From contig CAAGBH010000176.1 of assembly GCA_900768035.1 (NCBI GenBank), positions 1 through 14,103 on the forward strand: 14,103 nt of DNA, written 5' to 3'. The notes beneath the pieces were generated by a model that was given only the letters and a program-made list of their open reading frames with translations, was not told the origin of the DNA and made no database searches. The stretch comes from Clostridia bacterium (lineage in GTDB: Bacteria; Bacillota; Clostridia; Oscillospirales; Acutalibacteraceae). Numbering within the stretch: position 1 is the stretch's first letter; every line of letters starts with the position of its first letter. Of the stretch, positions 13,438 through 14,103 are shown piece by piece. Made by a program: the position numbers and the translations under genes.

Positions 13438-13765
13438 TCAATTCTCCTTTCTAAAACTTCTCTTACATTTTATTTTAAATTCATTTTTTGTTTTAAACTT
13501 AAATAAACTACAATTTGGCAAACACAAAATTCTGTAGTGTTATAGACTGTTTATAACACACCGTAAAATGCTCTAAAACCATTGAAAATAAAGGAGTTTT
13601 CGCAAACAACTTATTTCATCCCACCATACGGTGTTACATCGTTTTGTCCTCGCCCTGAGTGATAATAAGGGCAAAATCAAGGGCAAGAATCATCAAAATC
13701 TTATGTTTTAGATTTGGGAAACGAACTGTTGCAATGTGAATTTACAAATGAATTGAGGACTTATC
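13438..13765. other. 328-bp stretch without a convincing gene, junction of the accessory segment
   Basis: No intact gene is visible. The left part (to about 13510) is AT-rich like the recombinase remnant and probably holds more of it (minus-strand frame open to a TAA at 13542-13540). From about 13511 the composition becomes more balanced. It contains an inverted repeat (13537-13559) and two near-identical direct 12-13-mers beginning AAGGGCAA (13667-13678 and 13679-13691). An open frame from about 13669 (GQNQGQESSKSY onward) has protein-like residues at first but runs out of frame over the next gene; I do not call it. Confidence 0.5.
13537..13559. repeat. Inverted repeat near the recombinase remnant
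   Basis: GTGTTATA and TATAACAC are perfect 8-bp arms separated by GACTGTT. It lies about 100 bp beyond the start of the recombinase remnant, near where base composition changes. No T-run or GC-rich stem marks it as a terminator. A former recombinase attachment or binding site is possible but unproven. Confidence 0.55.
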
Positions 13766-14103
13766 GTGAAGAGATCCAAATTATTTGCAATCACGTTGCA
13801 GTCGAAATCCGGCCTTATTTTCTTTTTCGTCCTTGCAGCATACAATCTGCTGTTGGGCGTGTATCTGAAAGACTTTTTTGTGCTTTCACCGATGCTGGTG
13901 ACGTTCTACTTGCTGTCAGCATTGCCGACCTTATTTTTCGTCCTGAAAATACGGTCAACTCCTATGCGTGCAGTCGTGTACATTGTTCTGTTTTTCGTCA
14001 TGGTAATGAGTATTGTTAGCGCTCTTTCCTGCCGCAGGCTTCTGCCGATGTTGACGTTTGTGGTAACGGCTATCGAAATGATGTACTTTGGTATTGTAGA
14101 TAA
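13766..14103 (+). CDS. Hypothetical multi-pass membrane protein, 3' end outside window
   Basis: An open frame of 112 codons runs to the end of the window without a stop. The GTG start at 13766 is the first possible start after an in-frame TGA at 13754-13756, and GAGGA lies 6 nt upstream. The product starts basic (KRSK) and shows about four hydrophobic segments: residues 15-34, 38-60, 68-87 and 93-111, with KIRSTPMR and SCRR as short charged loops. I do not recognise a family. Leucine is coded mostly by CTG and TTG, unlike the TTA/CTT preference of the housekeeping genes, suggesting a different origin, in keeping with the recombinase remnant next door. A competing frame starting at 13714 gives a cysteine-rich, non-membrane product and looks like a shadow. 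Confidence 0.6.
   Translation, partial: MKRSKLFAITLQSKSGLIFFFVLAAYNLLLGVYLKDFFVLSPMLVTFYLLSALPTLFFVLKIRSTPMRAVVYIVLFFVMVMSIVSALSCRRLLPMLTFVVTAIEMMYFGIVD

Noticed and set aside
13438..13540. Separate small cysteine-containing peptide gene on the minus strand
   Set aside because: The 33-codon frame has no start codon with a ribosome binding site and continues in phase with the recombinase fragment, so it is better read as more of the same relic.
13714..14019. 101-residue plus-strand frame (TTG start) overlapping the membrane protein
   Set aside because: The GTG-started frame at 13766 has a better ribosome binding site, coherent membrane segments and runs off the window; the other frame looks like its shadow, although its first ~20 residues could be a fragment of something decayed.
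1..14103. CRISPR array, tRNA or rRNA genes, or an intact insertion sequence
   Set aside because: No regularly spaced repeats, cloverleaf candidates, rRNA stretches or transposase genes were seen; the only mobile-element trace is the recombinase fragment.

Overview
The window reads as chromosomal DNA of a low-GC Gram-positive anaerobe of the class Clostridia, most likely Oscillospiraceae/Ruminococcaceae-like. This is inferred from the strong AGGAGG-type ribosome binding sites, AT-rich codon use, the tig-clpP-clpX order, a YlqF/RbgA ribosome-assembly GTPase, a stand-alone PduL-type phosphotransacylase and a DUF1540 mini-protein. No 16S rRNA or other definitive marker is present, so the assignment is an inference.

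Layout. (1) 1-1816, minus strand: pyrH, frr and the 5' part of uppS (UMP kinase, ribosome recycling factor, undecaprenyl-PP synthase), with a hairpin between frr and uppS. (2) 1850-1930: divergent promoters. (3) 1963-4215, plus strand: a tightly overlapped operon of pduL, hemW and a histidine phosphatase, ending in four 7-bp tandem repeats and a bidirectional terminator. (4) 4275-7684, minus strand: the protein-quality operon tig-clpP-clpX, with a promoter before tig and a hairpin before clpP. (5) 7717-8394, minus strand: a metallophosphoesterase. A small cysteine-rich DUF1540 gene (8474-8635, plus) diverges from it. (6) 8677-12915, minus strand: rbgA, rnhB, yraN and an M19 dipeptidase packed with overlaps or 8-bp gaps. 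thrC follows with its own strong promoter embedded in the end of the dipeptidase gene. (7) 12979-14103: an accessory junction. It holds the very AT-rich C-terminal remnant of a large serine recombinase, a non-coding stretch with a perfect-armed inverted repeat, and the start of a membrane protein whose codon use differs from the rest of the window.

Functionally, most of the window is housekeeping: nucleotide supply, translation recycling, cell-wall lipid carrier, nascent-chain folding and proteolysis, threonine synthesis, ribosome assembly and RNA/DNA hybrid removal. I do not see a convincing new multi-gene system. The points most worth a second look are the serine-recombinase relic and its flanking inverted repeat at the right edge, the palindrome sitting on the thrC -35 box, the basic repeat tail on trigger factor, the heptamer array, and the hairpin that leaves little room for a clpP promoter.
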